From: Alphaproteobacteria bacterium
GTDB lineage: Bacteria; Pseudomonadota; Alphaproteobacteria; Rhizobiales; Devosiaceae
Assembly: GCA_018820005.1 (NCBI GenBank)
Contig: JAHJOS010000088.1
Span: forward strand, 1-15,650
Direction: 5' to 3'
DNA length: 15,650 nt
Part shown: positions 1 through 6,680 of the stretch, in pieces
Layout of the letters: each line of letters starts with the position of its first letter
Numbering within the stretch: position 1 is the first letter of the stretch
Made by a program: the position numbers and the translations under genes
The notes under the pieces: model-generated
Databases searched by the model: none
What the model saw: the letters and a program-made list of their open reading frames with translations, nothing else
What the model was told of the DNA's origin: nothing

Positions 1-365
1 AGGATTGGACGGCCACCTACCGTGCCACCGGCAATGACGATGGCTCCGAGATTGATCAGGCTGCTGCCATTGCCGCACCCGACGATTACTACTGGAGCGC
101 CGGCGCGCCGCTGAGCGACTACGTGATCGCCCATCGCATGCCTGACAGCGACGCCGACTTCGAGGCTGAATGCGGCATCGACGCGCTGCTGGCGACAAAT
201 CTGGGCGCCCGTTTTGTGCCTGGCGATCAGGTGCTGTTCACGCTTGAAGGTCTGCCCCATGTCAATTTCGCCTGCGGCGGGGACATGCTGACGGTCAAGC
301 TCAGGGATATCCCCCAGCTCCTCGCGCCCACGGCCAAGGACTACTTCCCCGCCCTGGGCGATTAG
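1..365 (+). CDS. Unrecognised protein, C-terminal part only (5' end outside window)
   Basis: An open frame enters from the left edge (first complete codon at 3) and ends at a TAG at 363-365, giving about 120 residues. The visible part is acidic and soluble-looking, with no membrane segment or signal peptide. An internal Met exists near residue 46 (GTG 123 is another possible initiator), but the frame stays open to the edge with protein-like composition, so a truncated longer gene is more likely than a short one starting inside. Features seen are an Asp-rich stretch followed by a hydrophobic C-terminal half with two Cys residues and motifs such as GDQVLFTLEG. I do not recognise the family and assign no function. 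It is separated by 96 nt, including a perfect inverted repeat, from the next gene. Confidence 0.6.
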   Translation, partial: DWTATYRATGNDDGSEIDQAAAIAAPDDYYWSAGAPLSDYVIAHRMPDSDADFEAECGIDALLATNLGARFVPGDQVLFTLEGLPHVNFACGGDMLTVKLRDIPQLLAPTAKDYFPALGD

Positions 366-401
366 CCGCCGGCTCGGCACCCCCTCTTGCCCGATCCGTG
401 C

Positions 402-421
402 TGGCGCGCGCTGCCGCGCCA
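402..421. terminator. Perfect 7-bp inverted repeat, possible weak terminator
   Basis: TGGCGCG (402-408) pairs with CGCGCCA (415-421) around a 6-nt loop, 37 nt after the stop of the first gene and 40 nt before the next start. It is all GC-rich and has no T-tract after it, so it is not a standard intrinsic terminator. It could still stall transcription or be a chance GC palindrome. Confidence 0.25.
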
Positions 422-461
422 GTGCATCAGGGCGGGGTAGGCGTGCACCGCAGGGGGACAT

Positions 462-1199
462 ATGAGCATCTGGGTCAGTCTTGCCTTGCTGGCGGCGGTC
501 TTTTGCACCTCTACCCTGTCAGGCGTGTTTGGCATGGCCGGCGGGCTGGTCCTTTTGGGCATACTGCTGGCGATCCTGCCAGTGGGCACGGCCATTGCCG
601 TGCAGGGCGCCATCCAGATCGTCGCCAATGGGTCACGGGCCTTTCTGTCGCGCGCGTTCATCGACTGGAAGATCCTCGGCTTCATCTGCCTGGGCCTGCT
701 GGCGGCGGCGATTGTTCTGTTCATTGTCCGCTATACGCCAGACCTTGCGACGGTGTGCATTGCCGTGGGGCTGATGCCGATTTTGGTGTGGATCCCCAAC
801 AGCTGGTTGGAGCTGGACGCCAGCAAGCCGCTCCATGCCTTCATTTGCGGCATGCTGGGTGGCGGTCTCAATCTGGCGGTCGGTGTTTCCGGCCCCACGG
901 TAGACATCTTCTTTATTCGCACGCAGATGGACCGACGCCGGGTCATTGCCACCAAGGCGGCCACCCAGGTGCTGTCCCATGCCGCCAAGGTGGTGTTCTA
1001 CTGGCAGGCAACCGCTGTGCTGACGCCGCTCGAATGGGGTGCCATTGCCATTGCCGCGCCCTTCGCCATCGCGGGCACCAGCGCCGGGCACTGGATCCTG
1101 CAGCGGCTTACCGATGCCAATTTCCGGCGCTGGACGCGTTGGGTCGTCACGGCGATCGGCATTTTCTATCTCGGCCGCGGCATTTCCTTGATGATCTGA
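462..1199 (+). CDS. TSUP (TauE/SafE) family membrane permease
   Basis: This is a 245-residue, strongly hydrophobic polytopic protein with about seven or eight predicted membrane segments. It matches the usual size and two-half layout of the TauE/SafE sulfite/organosulfonate exporter family. The N-terminal half carries the Gly-rich GVFGMAGG motif (about residues 21-28), and the second half carries the related GGGLNLAVGVSGP motif (about 131-143). These paired Gly-rich loops are the family hallmark. The start follows a strong AGGGGGA ribosome site. Characterised relatives move sulfite, sulfoacetate, taurine-derived anions or other small organic anions; the substrate here cannot be read from sequence. 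A LysR-type gene starts 33 nt downstream on the same strand and is a plausible regulator. Confidence 0.85.
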   Translation: MSIWVSLALLAAVFCTSTLSGVFGMAGGLVLLGILLAILPVGTAIAVQGAIQIVANGSRAFLSRAFIDWKILGFICLGLLAAAIVLFIVRYTPDLATVCIAVGLMPILVWIPNSWLELDASKPLHAFICGMLGGGLNLAVGVSGPTVDIFFIRTQMDRRRVIATKAATQVLSHAAKVVFYWQATAVLTPLEWGAIAIAAPFAIAGTSAGHWILQRLTDANFRRWTRWVVTAIGIFYLGRGISLMI

Positions 1200-1209
1200 T
1201 CGCGATCAG
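1196..1209. promoter_or_regulatory. 14-bp perfect palindrome between permease and LysR gene
   Basis: CTGATCGCGATCAG is a perfect dyad that includes the TGA stop of the TSUP gene (1197-1199) and lies 24 nt before the LysR start. Dyads of this size can be regulator sites, and LysR proteins often autoregulate, but the classical LysR T-N11-A pattern is not clear here. Site function is inference. Confidence 0.25.
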
Positions 1210-1232
1210 TATGGTGCCTTTGTGGAGACCCT

Positions 1233-2144
1233 ATGGCACCGTTCGACAGCGTTACCGCGCGTTTGATTCTACTATTGGCCGAAACGGGCTCGATCGGTCG
1301 CGCGGCCGAGCGTGAGGGCATCGCCTCGTCAGCCGTAAGCCGCCGCGTGTCGGATCTGGAAAGCCGGCTGGGCGTGGTGCTTTTCGATCGCTCCGCCCAT
1401 GGCGTCAAGCTCACCACGGCCGGACAGGCCTATGCCGAGGGCTGTCGCAAGGTATTGCGCGCTATCGCCGACCTTGACGCCGTAATGGCCGATTTTGGCA
1501 GTGGCCAACGCGGCGCGCTGCGCATTGCCTGTACCAGTTCCGCGCTGACCGGGCGGCTGCCTGAACTGCTGGCCCGCTACGCGCAAAAACATGTCGGCAT
1601 AGACCTCGACATCCAGGAAATGGGAGCGGCCAAGGCGCTGCTGGCACTCGATGAGGGGCGGGCCGACATCGCCATCGTGTCGGACAATTACGACTTTAGC
1701 CGCTTTGAAATCCGCCCGTTTGAGGATGACCGGGTCTGGGTATTGGCGCCGCCCGACCACCCGCTGGCCGCCAGCATCGAGCCGCGCAAGGATCTTGCCT
1801 TCGCCAACGTGCTCGACCATCCCATCGTGGGCATCCATCACGCTGGATCGCTTGATCGCCTTCTGGGTGATGCGGCAAAGACCACTGACCGCCGGCTGGT
1901 GGAAACGGTGCGTGTAGAGAGTTTTCCTGCCCTGGTGCGTATGGTTGAGGCCGGTTTTGGCATCGGCTTTCTGCGTTCGACAAGCCTGCATCTGCTGGCA
2001 GGGACCGACCTGGTCTGCGCGCCGCTTTCTGATCCCTGGGCCCTGCGGCAACTGCTGGTGGCCCGCCGCAAATCATCGCCACTTTCGGCAGCCATGAAGA
2101 GCTTTATCACGCTGTGTGCCGATACCTATGTCCGCTCGGTCTGA
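1233..2144 (+). CDS. LysR-family transcriptional regulator
   Basis: The 303-residue product has the full LysR length. An N-terminal winged helix-turn-helix covers about residues 4-63: the recognition region reads GSIGRAAEREGIASSAVSRRVSDLE and is followed by the typical G-V-x-LFDR and L-T-x-A-G wing. The remainder (about 88-295) is the periplasmic-binding-protein-like effector domain, containing the usual RADIAIV-type segment and a late GFGIGFL turn. A GGAG at 1224-1227, five bases before the ATG, supports this start. It is a cytoplasmic DNA-binding regulator. Because it is codirectional with and 33 nt from the TSUP permease, it probably controls that transporter in response to a small anionic ligand. 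The ligand is unknown. Confidence 0.9.
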   Translation: MAPFDSVTARLILLLAETGSIGRAAEREGIASSAVSRRVSDLESRLGVVLFDRSAHGVKLTTAGQAYAEGCRKVLRAIADLDAVMADFGSGQRGALRIACTSSALTGRLPELLARYAQKHVGIDLDIQEMGAAKALLALDEGRADIAIVSDNYDFSRFEIRPFEDDRVWVLAPPDHPLAASIEPRKDLAFANVLDHPIVGIHHAGSLDRLLGDAAKTTDRRLVETVRVESFPALVRMVEAGFGIGFLRSTSLHLLAGTDLVCAPLSDPWALRQLLVARRKSSPLSAAMKSFITLCADTYVRSV

Positions 2145-2208
2145 CCATGCACTCCGTTGCGACAACACGGCGCTTTCGCGCGGCGGCGTCCCAGCCTATC
2201 AAGGACGC

Positions 2209-2592
2209 ATGAACCAGCACACCAGCATGCGCAGACAGATCGGTACGGCCCTGGCCGTGCTCGCCATCTATCTGCTGACCATACTGGCCCCCATGCACCA
2301 GGCCCGCGCCAGCCAGCTGGCGTTCGAGGCTCTGGGATACAGCACGATCCAGTCGGGCTGGGCGCTGTGTGCATCAAGCGAGAACACCGGCCATGATGGC
2401 GACGTGAGCCTTGCCAAATGCCCGGCCGCGGGGATCGGCAAGCCGGCAGCCATAGCGCCCGGTCTCAATATGGTGGCGCTCGACAATCGTGCCCCGCTGA
2501 ATATGGCACAGGTACTGCCGCCTGCTGGCAGCATCGTCCCCGCCATCGTGGCGCCGCCAAGTGGACCACGTGGACCGCCCGCGCGGGTCTGA
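2209..2592 (+). CDS. Small secreted DUF2946-like protein of the copper cluster
   Basis: The product is 127 residues. The N-terminus (MRRQIGTALAVLAIYLLTILAPMHQARAS) looks like a signal peptide or membrane anchor cleaved after the Ala-rich stretch. The mature part has two Cys (in ALCASS and AKCPA) with a His between them. It ends in a Pro-rich tail, PPSGPRGPPARV, which resembles the C-termini of DUF2946 proteins found beside copper chaperones in Proteobacteria. That family call is from memory and tentative. The frame stays open upstream to 2116, inside the LysR gene, but the signal peptide argues for ATG 2209 (AAGGA at 2201-2205, rather close) or ATG 2227. It lies 59 nt upstream of the PCu(A)C gene and is probably cotranscribed with it. 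Its role may be periplasmic copper binding, but this is unproven. Confidence 0.65.
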   Translation: MNQHTSMRRQIGTALAVLAIYLLTILAPMHQARASQLAFEALGYSTIQSGWALCASSENTGHDGDVSLAKCPAAGIGKPAAIAPGLNMVALDNRAPLNMAQVLPPAGSIVPAIVAPPSGPRGPPARV

Positions 2593-2641
2593 GCGTCCGA
2601 ACGCCTGAGCACCGGCTCATCCAAATCCAAAAATACTCTCC

Positions 2642-2645
2642 GGAG
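2642..2645 (+). promoter_or_regulatory. Ribosome binding site fixing the PCu(A)C start
   Basis: GGAG lies six bases before ATG 2652. It selects that start over in-frame upstream codons that would run through the preceding gene, and the chosen start gives an immediate signal peptide. Confidence 0.6.
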
Positions 2646-2651
2646 ATCATC

Positions 2652-3578
2652 ATGATCCGTCTTTTCCGTGCCGCCTTTGCGGCCAGCCTGCTTCTGATCG
2701 CGCCTGCCTTCGCCCAGGATGGCGAAGTTCACCTCGGCAATCTGACCATTTCAGCACCCTTTTCACGCGCCACCCTGCCCAATGCGCCTGTCGGAGGTGG
2801 CTTTCTGAGCATTGAAAACACAGGCACCGACGCCGACCGGCTGGTGTCTGCATCTTCGCCTGCTGCCGGCGCCGTGCAGATCCATGAAATGGCCATGCAG
2901 GGCGATGTCATGAAAATGCGCGAACTGGGCGAGGGCCTGGAAATCCCAGCGGGCCAGACCGTGGTTCTGGCGCCTGGTGGCTTCCACCTGATGTTCATGG
3001 GGCTCAAGCAGGCCTTTGTGGAAGGCGAGACTGTGCCGGTGACGCTGGTGTTCGAAAAGGCAGGCACTGTCGACGTTGAACTGTCCGTTCAGGGCGTTGC
3101 CGCCGACGGCGCTGCTATGAACCATGATGCCATGAAGCATGACTCTGCTGGTCACGATGCCGCTGGCCACGGGGCCATGAACCATGGCGCAATGAACCAC
3201 GACGCCATGACCGCCCAGCCCGCGGATGACACTGCAGCCATCACCGGTATGCTCAAGGGTGTCTTCGAAACGCCAGATGCACCGCTGAGCGTTGAGCCGG
3301 TGGTTGTCTCGGGTGAATATGCCATCGCCGGTTGGTCGCAGGGAGAGGCCGGTGGGCGCGCATTGCTGCGCAAGACCGCCTCCGGCTGGGCTGTGCACCT
3401 GTGTGCGGGCGACGGCCTCAAGGATGCCGGCAATCTGGCTGCCATTGGAGTGCCTGCTGCAGATGCCGACGCACTGGCTGCTGCGCTGGCTTCGGCCGAG
3501 GCTCATCTGGATCCTGCCCTGCTGGCCAAGTTCGCCAGCTTTGATGGCACGGTCATGGTCGACGAGGACCTGATCTGA
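2652..3578 (+). CDS. PCu(A)C copper chaperone fused to a copper-uptake-associated C-terminal domain
   Basis: This is a 308-residue periplasmic protein with three visible parts. A signal peptide (1-21, AFA|QD) leads into a PCu(A)C domain (about 25-150). Its copper motif is intact: H78-x10-M89-x22-H112-x-M114, matching the family H-x10-M-x21/22-H-x-M that binds Cu(I) and loads the CuA or CuB site of haem-copper oxidases. Residues 156-186 are a His/Met linker of six five-residue repeats (His at 158, 163, 168, 173, 178 and 183). Residues about 195-308 form a second domain with GWSQGEAGGRALLR and a single Cys251. It resembles the separately encoded 'copper uptake system-associated protein' of alphaproteobacteria, an assignment made from memory. 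Stand-alone PCu(A)C proteins are about 150-180 residues, so this is a fusion. The stop overlaps the SCO start by one base, implying translational coupling. Confidence 0.88.
   Translation: MIRLFRAAFAASLLLIAPAFAQDGEVHLGNLTISAPFSRATLPNAPVGGGFLSIENTGTDADRLVSASSPAAGAVQIHEMAMQGDVMKMRELGEGLEIPAGQTVVLAPGGFHLMFMGLKQAFVEGETVPVTLVFEKAGTVDVELSVQGVAADGAAMNHDAMKHDSAGHDAAGHGAMNHGAMNHDAMTAQPADDTAAITGMLKGVFETPDAPLSVEPVVVSGEYAIAGWSQGEAGGRALLRKTASGWAVHLCAGDGLKDAGNLAAIGVPAADADALAAALASAEAHLDPALLAKFASFDGTVMVDEDLI
3117..3206 (+). repeat. Six tandem 15-bp repeats encoding a His/Met pentad linker
   Basis: Six in-frame 15-bp units encode M-N-H-D-A, M-K-H-D-S, A-G-H-D-A, A-G-H-G-A, M-N-H-G-A and M-N-H-D-A, followed by one more Met. 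His is invariant at the third position of each unit. The units differ at synonymous and some non-synonymous sites, so this is an old, selected repeat rather than a recent slippage product. The composition suits a low-affinity copper-binding tether. Confidence 0.85.
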
Positions 3579-4165
3579 TGGCGTTGCGCTCAGTTCGACT
3601 CTGGCTCTGGGGCGCCGTTGCCGCCCTGGGGCTCACCGCAATCACCGCTGCCATCCTCCTGCGCCAGCCGGAGCAGGATGGCTTTGGCAAGGGGGTCTAC
3701 AGCCTGATCGATCAGAACGGCAAGCCGGTCGACCAGACCATGTTTGTCGGTCATCCATCGGCCCTGTTCTTCGGCTTTACCCATTGTCCGGAGGTCTGCC
3801 CCACCACCATGGCCGAAATGGCATCGTGGTTCGCAACACTGGGTGATGATGGCAAGGCACTGCAGGCCTATTTCGTCAGCATCGATCCAGAACGCGATAC
3901 TCCACAAATTTTGGGCGACTATGTCAGCTGGGTCAGCGATCGGATCACGGGCATCACCGGCACGCCCGAGGAGATCGCCAAGATCGCCAAGACGTGGGGC
4001 ATCTACTACCAGCGCGTGCCGCTCGACGACGGTGGCTACACCATGGACCACACCGCCTCGGTGTTTTTGCTCGATGCCAAAGGCGACTTCCAGGGCACGA
4101 TTGCCTATCGCGAAGATCAGGCAACCGCCGTCGCAAAGCTGCGGAACCTGCTCGCCAAGTCCTGA
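3578..4165 (+). CDS. SCO1/SenC/PrrC-family copper/thiol protein
   Basis: The 195-residue product has an N-terminal uncleaved membrane anchor (about 8-28) followed by a thioredoxin-like SCO domain facing the periplasm. The copper/redox site is complete: C70-P-E-V-C74 (CxxxC) and the distal His158 in MDHTASVFLL. Also typical are the GFTHCPEVCPTT stretch and the F-V-S-I-D-P-E-R-D-T-P segment at 99-109. SCO proteins receive copper from PCu(A)C-type chaperones or reduce the CuA cysteines during cytochrome oxidase assembly. The gene starts within the stop of the chaperone gene (TGATG), so the two are coupled and likely act in one relay. A GC hairpin follows the stop. No oxidase subunit genes are in the window. 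Confidence 0.92.
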   Translation: MALRSVRLWLWGAVAALGLTAITAAILLRQPEQDGFGKGVYSLIDQNGKPVDQTMFVGHPSALFFGFTHCPEVCPTTMAEMASWFATLGDDGKALQAYFVSIDPERDTPQILGDYVSWVSDRITGITGTPEEIAKIAKTWGIYYQRVPLDDGGYTMDHTASVFLLDAKGDFQGTIAYREDQATAVAKLRNLLAKS

Positions 4166-4174
4166 AAGCGACCC

Positions 4175-4200
4175 CGGCCCGGCCTTGGTCGGGCCGATTT
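4175..4200 (+). terminator. Putative terminator after the copper cluster
   Basis: CGGCCCG (4175-4181) pairs perfectly with CGGGCCG (4190-4196) across an 8-nt loop and is followed by ATTT. The stem is strong and sits 10 nt after the SCO stop, but the T-run is only three bases, so termination may be partial. Confidence 0.45.
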
Positions 4201-4257
4201 GGGGTGACGGCTCGCCTGCCATTTGGCTATTCTTCTCCCAGAACACAGGAGCCTGCC

Positions 4258-4656
4258 ATGAAGCCTTCGATTTCCATCATCACCATCGGTGTGGACGACC
4301 TGGAACGCGCCTTCATGTTCTATCGCGCCCTGTTCGAAATCGAGGATGAACAGATCGGCGCCGGCGAGGATCATGTTGCCTTCTTCTTTGAGGATGGCTT
4401 CTCCTTTGTGCTGTTTTCGCGCGAGCAGATTGCCCAGACCGCTGGCAAGGACATTGCCGTGGCCGGGACGCCGGGCTTTGTGCTCAGCCATCAGGCACAA
4501 AGCCCCAATGAGGTCGACGATATCCTGCGCCGGGTGCTGATTGCAGGTGGGGCCATCATTACCGAGGGGACCCAGACCGAATGGGGCTACTCGGCCTATT
4601 TCGAGGACAGCGAAGGCAATGTCTGGGAATTGATGGCCCAGCCAGCCGCCAACTAG
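4258..4656 (+). CDS. VOC superfamily (glyoxalase/bleomycin-resistance-like) protein
   Basis: This is a 132-residue single-domain protein with the vicinal-oxygen-chelate pattern. The N-terminus reads ISIITIGVDDLERAFMFYRALF, the strand-helix start seen across glyoxalase I and antibiotic-binding relatives. A C-terminal half ends in the family signature YFEDSEGNVWEL (about 115-126). Two beta-alpha-beta-beta-beta units fit in this length. AGGAG at 4247-4251, six bases before ATG 4258, supports the start; the frame is open further upstream but would overlap the SCO gene and the hairpin. The substrate and any metal use are not predictable; the Glu near the C-terminus could be a metal ligand. It is followed 17 nt later by an acetyltransferase gene and may share its transcript. 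Confidence 0.82.
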   Translation: MKPSISIITIGVDDLERAFMFYRALFEIEDEQIGAGEDHVAFFFEDGFSFVLFSREQIAQTAGKDIAVAGTPGFVLSHQAQSPNEVDDILRRVLIAGGAIITEGTQTEWGYSAYFEDSEGNVWELMAQPAAN

Positions 4657-4673
4657 CCGCCTGGGCAAATACG

Positions 4674-5135
4674 ATGTCGGCTGATGCCATGTTTCGAGAG
4701 GCCACGCCAGCAGATGCTGATCGGATCGGCGAACTGGTGGGTGCCGCCTATGCCAAATGGGTGCCGGTCATTGGTCGCGAACCCATGCCGATGAAGGTCG
4801 ATTATGCCGCGGCCCTCAGCCGCCACCGTATTGACCTGATCGAGGTTGGCGGCGCGCTGGCCGGGCTGATCGAAACCCTGTTGCATCCCGATCATCTGTG
4901 GATCGAGAATGTCGCCGTTCATCCCCAATGGCAGGGCCGGGGCCTTGGGCGGCAACTGCTGGGCCATGCCGAGGGGCGCGCTCGCGCCGCCGGTTGTGCA
5001 CAACTGCGGCTCCTCACCAATGCTGCCTTCGCCAGCAATGTGGCCCTCTACGAAAGGACCGGCTACCGCCTCGATCGCGCTGAGCCGTTCCATCTGGGCG
5101 GAACCACGCTGTATATGAGCAAAAGCCTGGCCTAA
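4674..5135 (+). CDS. GNAT-family N-acetyltransferase
   Basis: This is a 153-residue protein with the GNAT fold signatures. The N-terminal strand reads FREATPADADRIGELV. Motif A follows at about residues 77-97, where IENVAVHPQWQGRGLG contains the acetyl-CoA pyrophosphate loop Q87-G-R-G-L-G92. The late ALYERTGY segment is typical of motif B. It should transfer an acetyl group from acetyl-CoA to an amine on a small molecule or protein; the acceptor is unknown. The start is uncertain: ATG 4674 has no clear ribosome site, and ATG 4689 (MFREATP) is also reasonable. The stop codon overlaps the stop of the convergent minus-strand gene by a 4-nt region (5132-5135), leaving no space for a separate terminator. 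Confidence 0.85.
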   Translation: MSADAMFREATPADADRIGELVGAAYAKWVPVIGREPMPMKVDYAAALSRHRIDLIEVGGALAGLIETLLHPDHLWIENVAVHPQWQGRGLGRQLLGHAEGRARAAGCAQLRLLTNAAFASNVALYERTGYRLDRAEPFHLGGTTLYMSKSLA

Positions 5136-6676
5136 AACCCGCCGCCGGTCTTGAAGCCGCCGGTCTTGCGATTGCCGCTGCTGCCGGTGCGGGGCCGCGA
5201 AAAGCCGCCGCCGCTGGAGCCGCCGGGCGGCCTGTTGCCGCCACCGAAACCACCGCTCGGGCGGTTGTTGTTGTTGCCGCCGCCGATGCTGCTGTCGGGC
5301 CAGGTGAAGCCACCACCGGGCGGCCAAGGGGAATTGGATTGCTGGCGGCCATTATTGGGCAGGCCCACGCCACCACCCCAGTCCGAGGTGCCGGCGCTCC
5401 AGTTCTGGCTGCGCTGCCATTTATCCCAATAGCTCGCTGCCGAAATGCCGCCACGCAGGAAGTCGTTGAGCATATCACCCACCAGTCCGTCCTCGCGGAA
5501 GGTCGAGCGCGGATCATCAAAGCGCTGCTTCTTGAATTCCCACTGGATATCTTCAAGTTCGCGGCGACGCGCTGCAAGCGTCTTGAGGCGTTCCTTTTGC
5601 TCTCGGGTTTCTTCCTCTTCGTCCCGAACGCGGGCCCGCGCGTCGTCGATCTGGGCGACGATGGTATCGTCCTGGCTGGTGCGGGTGCGGCGCGCATCGG
5701 CCAAAAGCGTCTGGATATCCTCGCGGCCAAGGGCAGTCGCCAGATCGGACAGAGCACCCTCGAATGCCGGGTTCTGACCCTGCGACAGGCTCGCAACCGT
5801 CTTGGCAGTGGCATCGCGCGCGTCTTCGGCCTCGACAGCCTCCGCGTCGAGTGCATCCACGCGCTGCTGGGCCGCCATCATGGCTTCGCGCAGCGGCTTG
5901 CCGCCCGCGGCATCGATGGCCTCGTTCTCGAGCGCATCAACCTCCGTTTCCGCTGCTTGGGCAAAGGCGATCTGCCGTTCGGCGTGTTCGCGCAGGCGCA
6001 GGGGGATTTCGTTGAGCATGGCAAAATTGGGCCGCGCCTTGGCAAAGCCAACCAGATTGGCCACCAGCCCATCCAGATAACGCATCAGATTGTTGGCGCG
6101 ATAATTGGACGTGCCGTAGCCTGATTCCCACAGATACATGAACAGCGGGTCGTCGCGATAAGGCTTGCCCTTGGTGTCGCGGTCGGCCTCGGCCTGCTCG
6201 GTCTTGCGCATCGATTGGGTGGCGACCTCGGTCAACGCAGTCGCCTGCTGCCGTTTGCCGGCAAAAACCGGATCACGGGCAATCGAGGCACCCAGCTTGA
6301 GCGCCAGCGCCTTGAGTTCGGCTTGATGGGTCTCGAACTGCTTGAGGGCCGCAGCGCGTTCGCCACTCAACCGCGCCAGATTGGCATCATGCTCGGCCAC
6401 CAGTTTTTCGGCGGCACTCAGGTCCTTGGCATGGGCCTTGAGCTGGTCGCGCGCCTTGACCTCGGCCGAAGAAATGGCGCCTTCGAGTTCGCCCTGGATT
6501 GCCGGATCGAGCCGGAACTGCGCCAGCTGGCGGAACAATTCCGCCTCGCCTTCGCGAATCTTGCTGATGCGGTCGGCCGATCGCGCCAGCCGCTTGGAGA
6601 TCTCATCCTCCTCGCGGCGAATGTCGCGCATTGCTTCGTCCAGGCTCGCCAGGGCTTCCGGGCCGCGGATACTCAT
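5132..6676 (-). CDS. Coiled-coil protein with Gly/Asn/Phe-rich disordered tail
   Basis: The 514-residue product, third gene of the minus-strand operon, is of unrecognised family. Residues about 10-135 are charged, heptad-like coiled coil. About 175-235 is a more globular segment with aromatic-rich PLFMYLWESGYG. About 235-375 returns to Glu/Ala/Arg-rich coiled coil, including a run of acidic residues in RDEEEETREQKE. About 375-425 is a small conserved-looking motif region (FDDPRSTFREDGLVGDMLNDFLRGG). The last 90 residues (425-514) are low complexity, rich in Gly, Asn, Ser, Pro, Arg and Trp, with five GGF motifs, the last being the C-terminus itself. No signal peptide or membrane span is seen, so it is probably cytoplasmic. 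It starts 4 nt after the upstream gene, with only weak GGTGG in front. Confidence 0.75.
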   Translation of the reverse strand: MSIRGPEALASLDEAMRDIRREEDEISKRLARSADRISKIREGEAELFRQLAQFRLDPAIQGELEGAISSAEVKARDQLKAHAKDLSAAEKLVAEHDANLARLSGERAAALKQFETHQAELKALALKLGASIARDPVFAGKRQQATALTEVATQSMRKTEQAEADRDTKGKPYRDDPLFMYLWESGYGTSNYRANNLMRYLDGLVANLVGFAKARPNFAMLNEIPLRLREHAERQIAFAQAAETEVDALENEAIDAAGGKPLREAMMAAQQRVDALDAEAVEAEDARDATAKTVASLSQGQNPAFEGALSDLATALGREDIQTLLADARRTRTSQDDTIVAQIDDARARVRDEEEETREQKERLKTLAARRRELEDIQWEFKKQRFDDPRSTFREDGLVGDMLNDFLRGGISAASYWDKWQRSQNWSAGTSDWGGGVGLPNNGRQQSNSPWPPGGGFTWPDSSIGGGNNNNRPSGGFGGGNRPPGGSSGGGFSRPRTGSSGNRKTGGFKTGGGF

Positions 6677-6680
6677 AGCT

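Noticed and set aside
398..1315. Alternative plus-strand frame overlapping the TSUP gene
   Set aside because: It reads as Arg/His/Gly/Cys-rich nonsense and runs into the LysR gene, while the other frame gives a clean membrane protein with family motifs and a strong ribosome site.
2116..2208. Earlier start for the DUF2946-like gene inside the LysR gene
   Set aside because: It would put 31 polar residues before the signal peptide and overlap a conserved gene end; ATG 2209 leaves the signal peptide at the N-terminus.
3994..4257. Upstream in-frame extension of the VOC gene
   Set aside because: It would overlap the SCO gene and the hairpin after it. ATG 4258 has a well-placed AGGAG and starts the fold directly.
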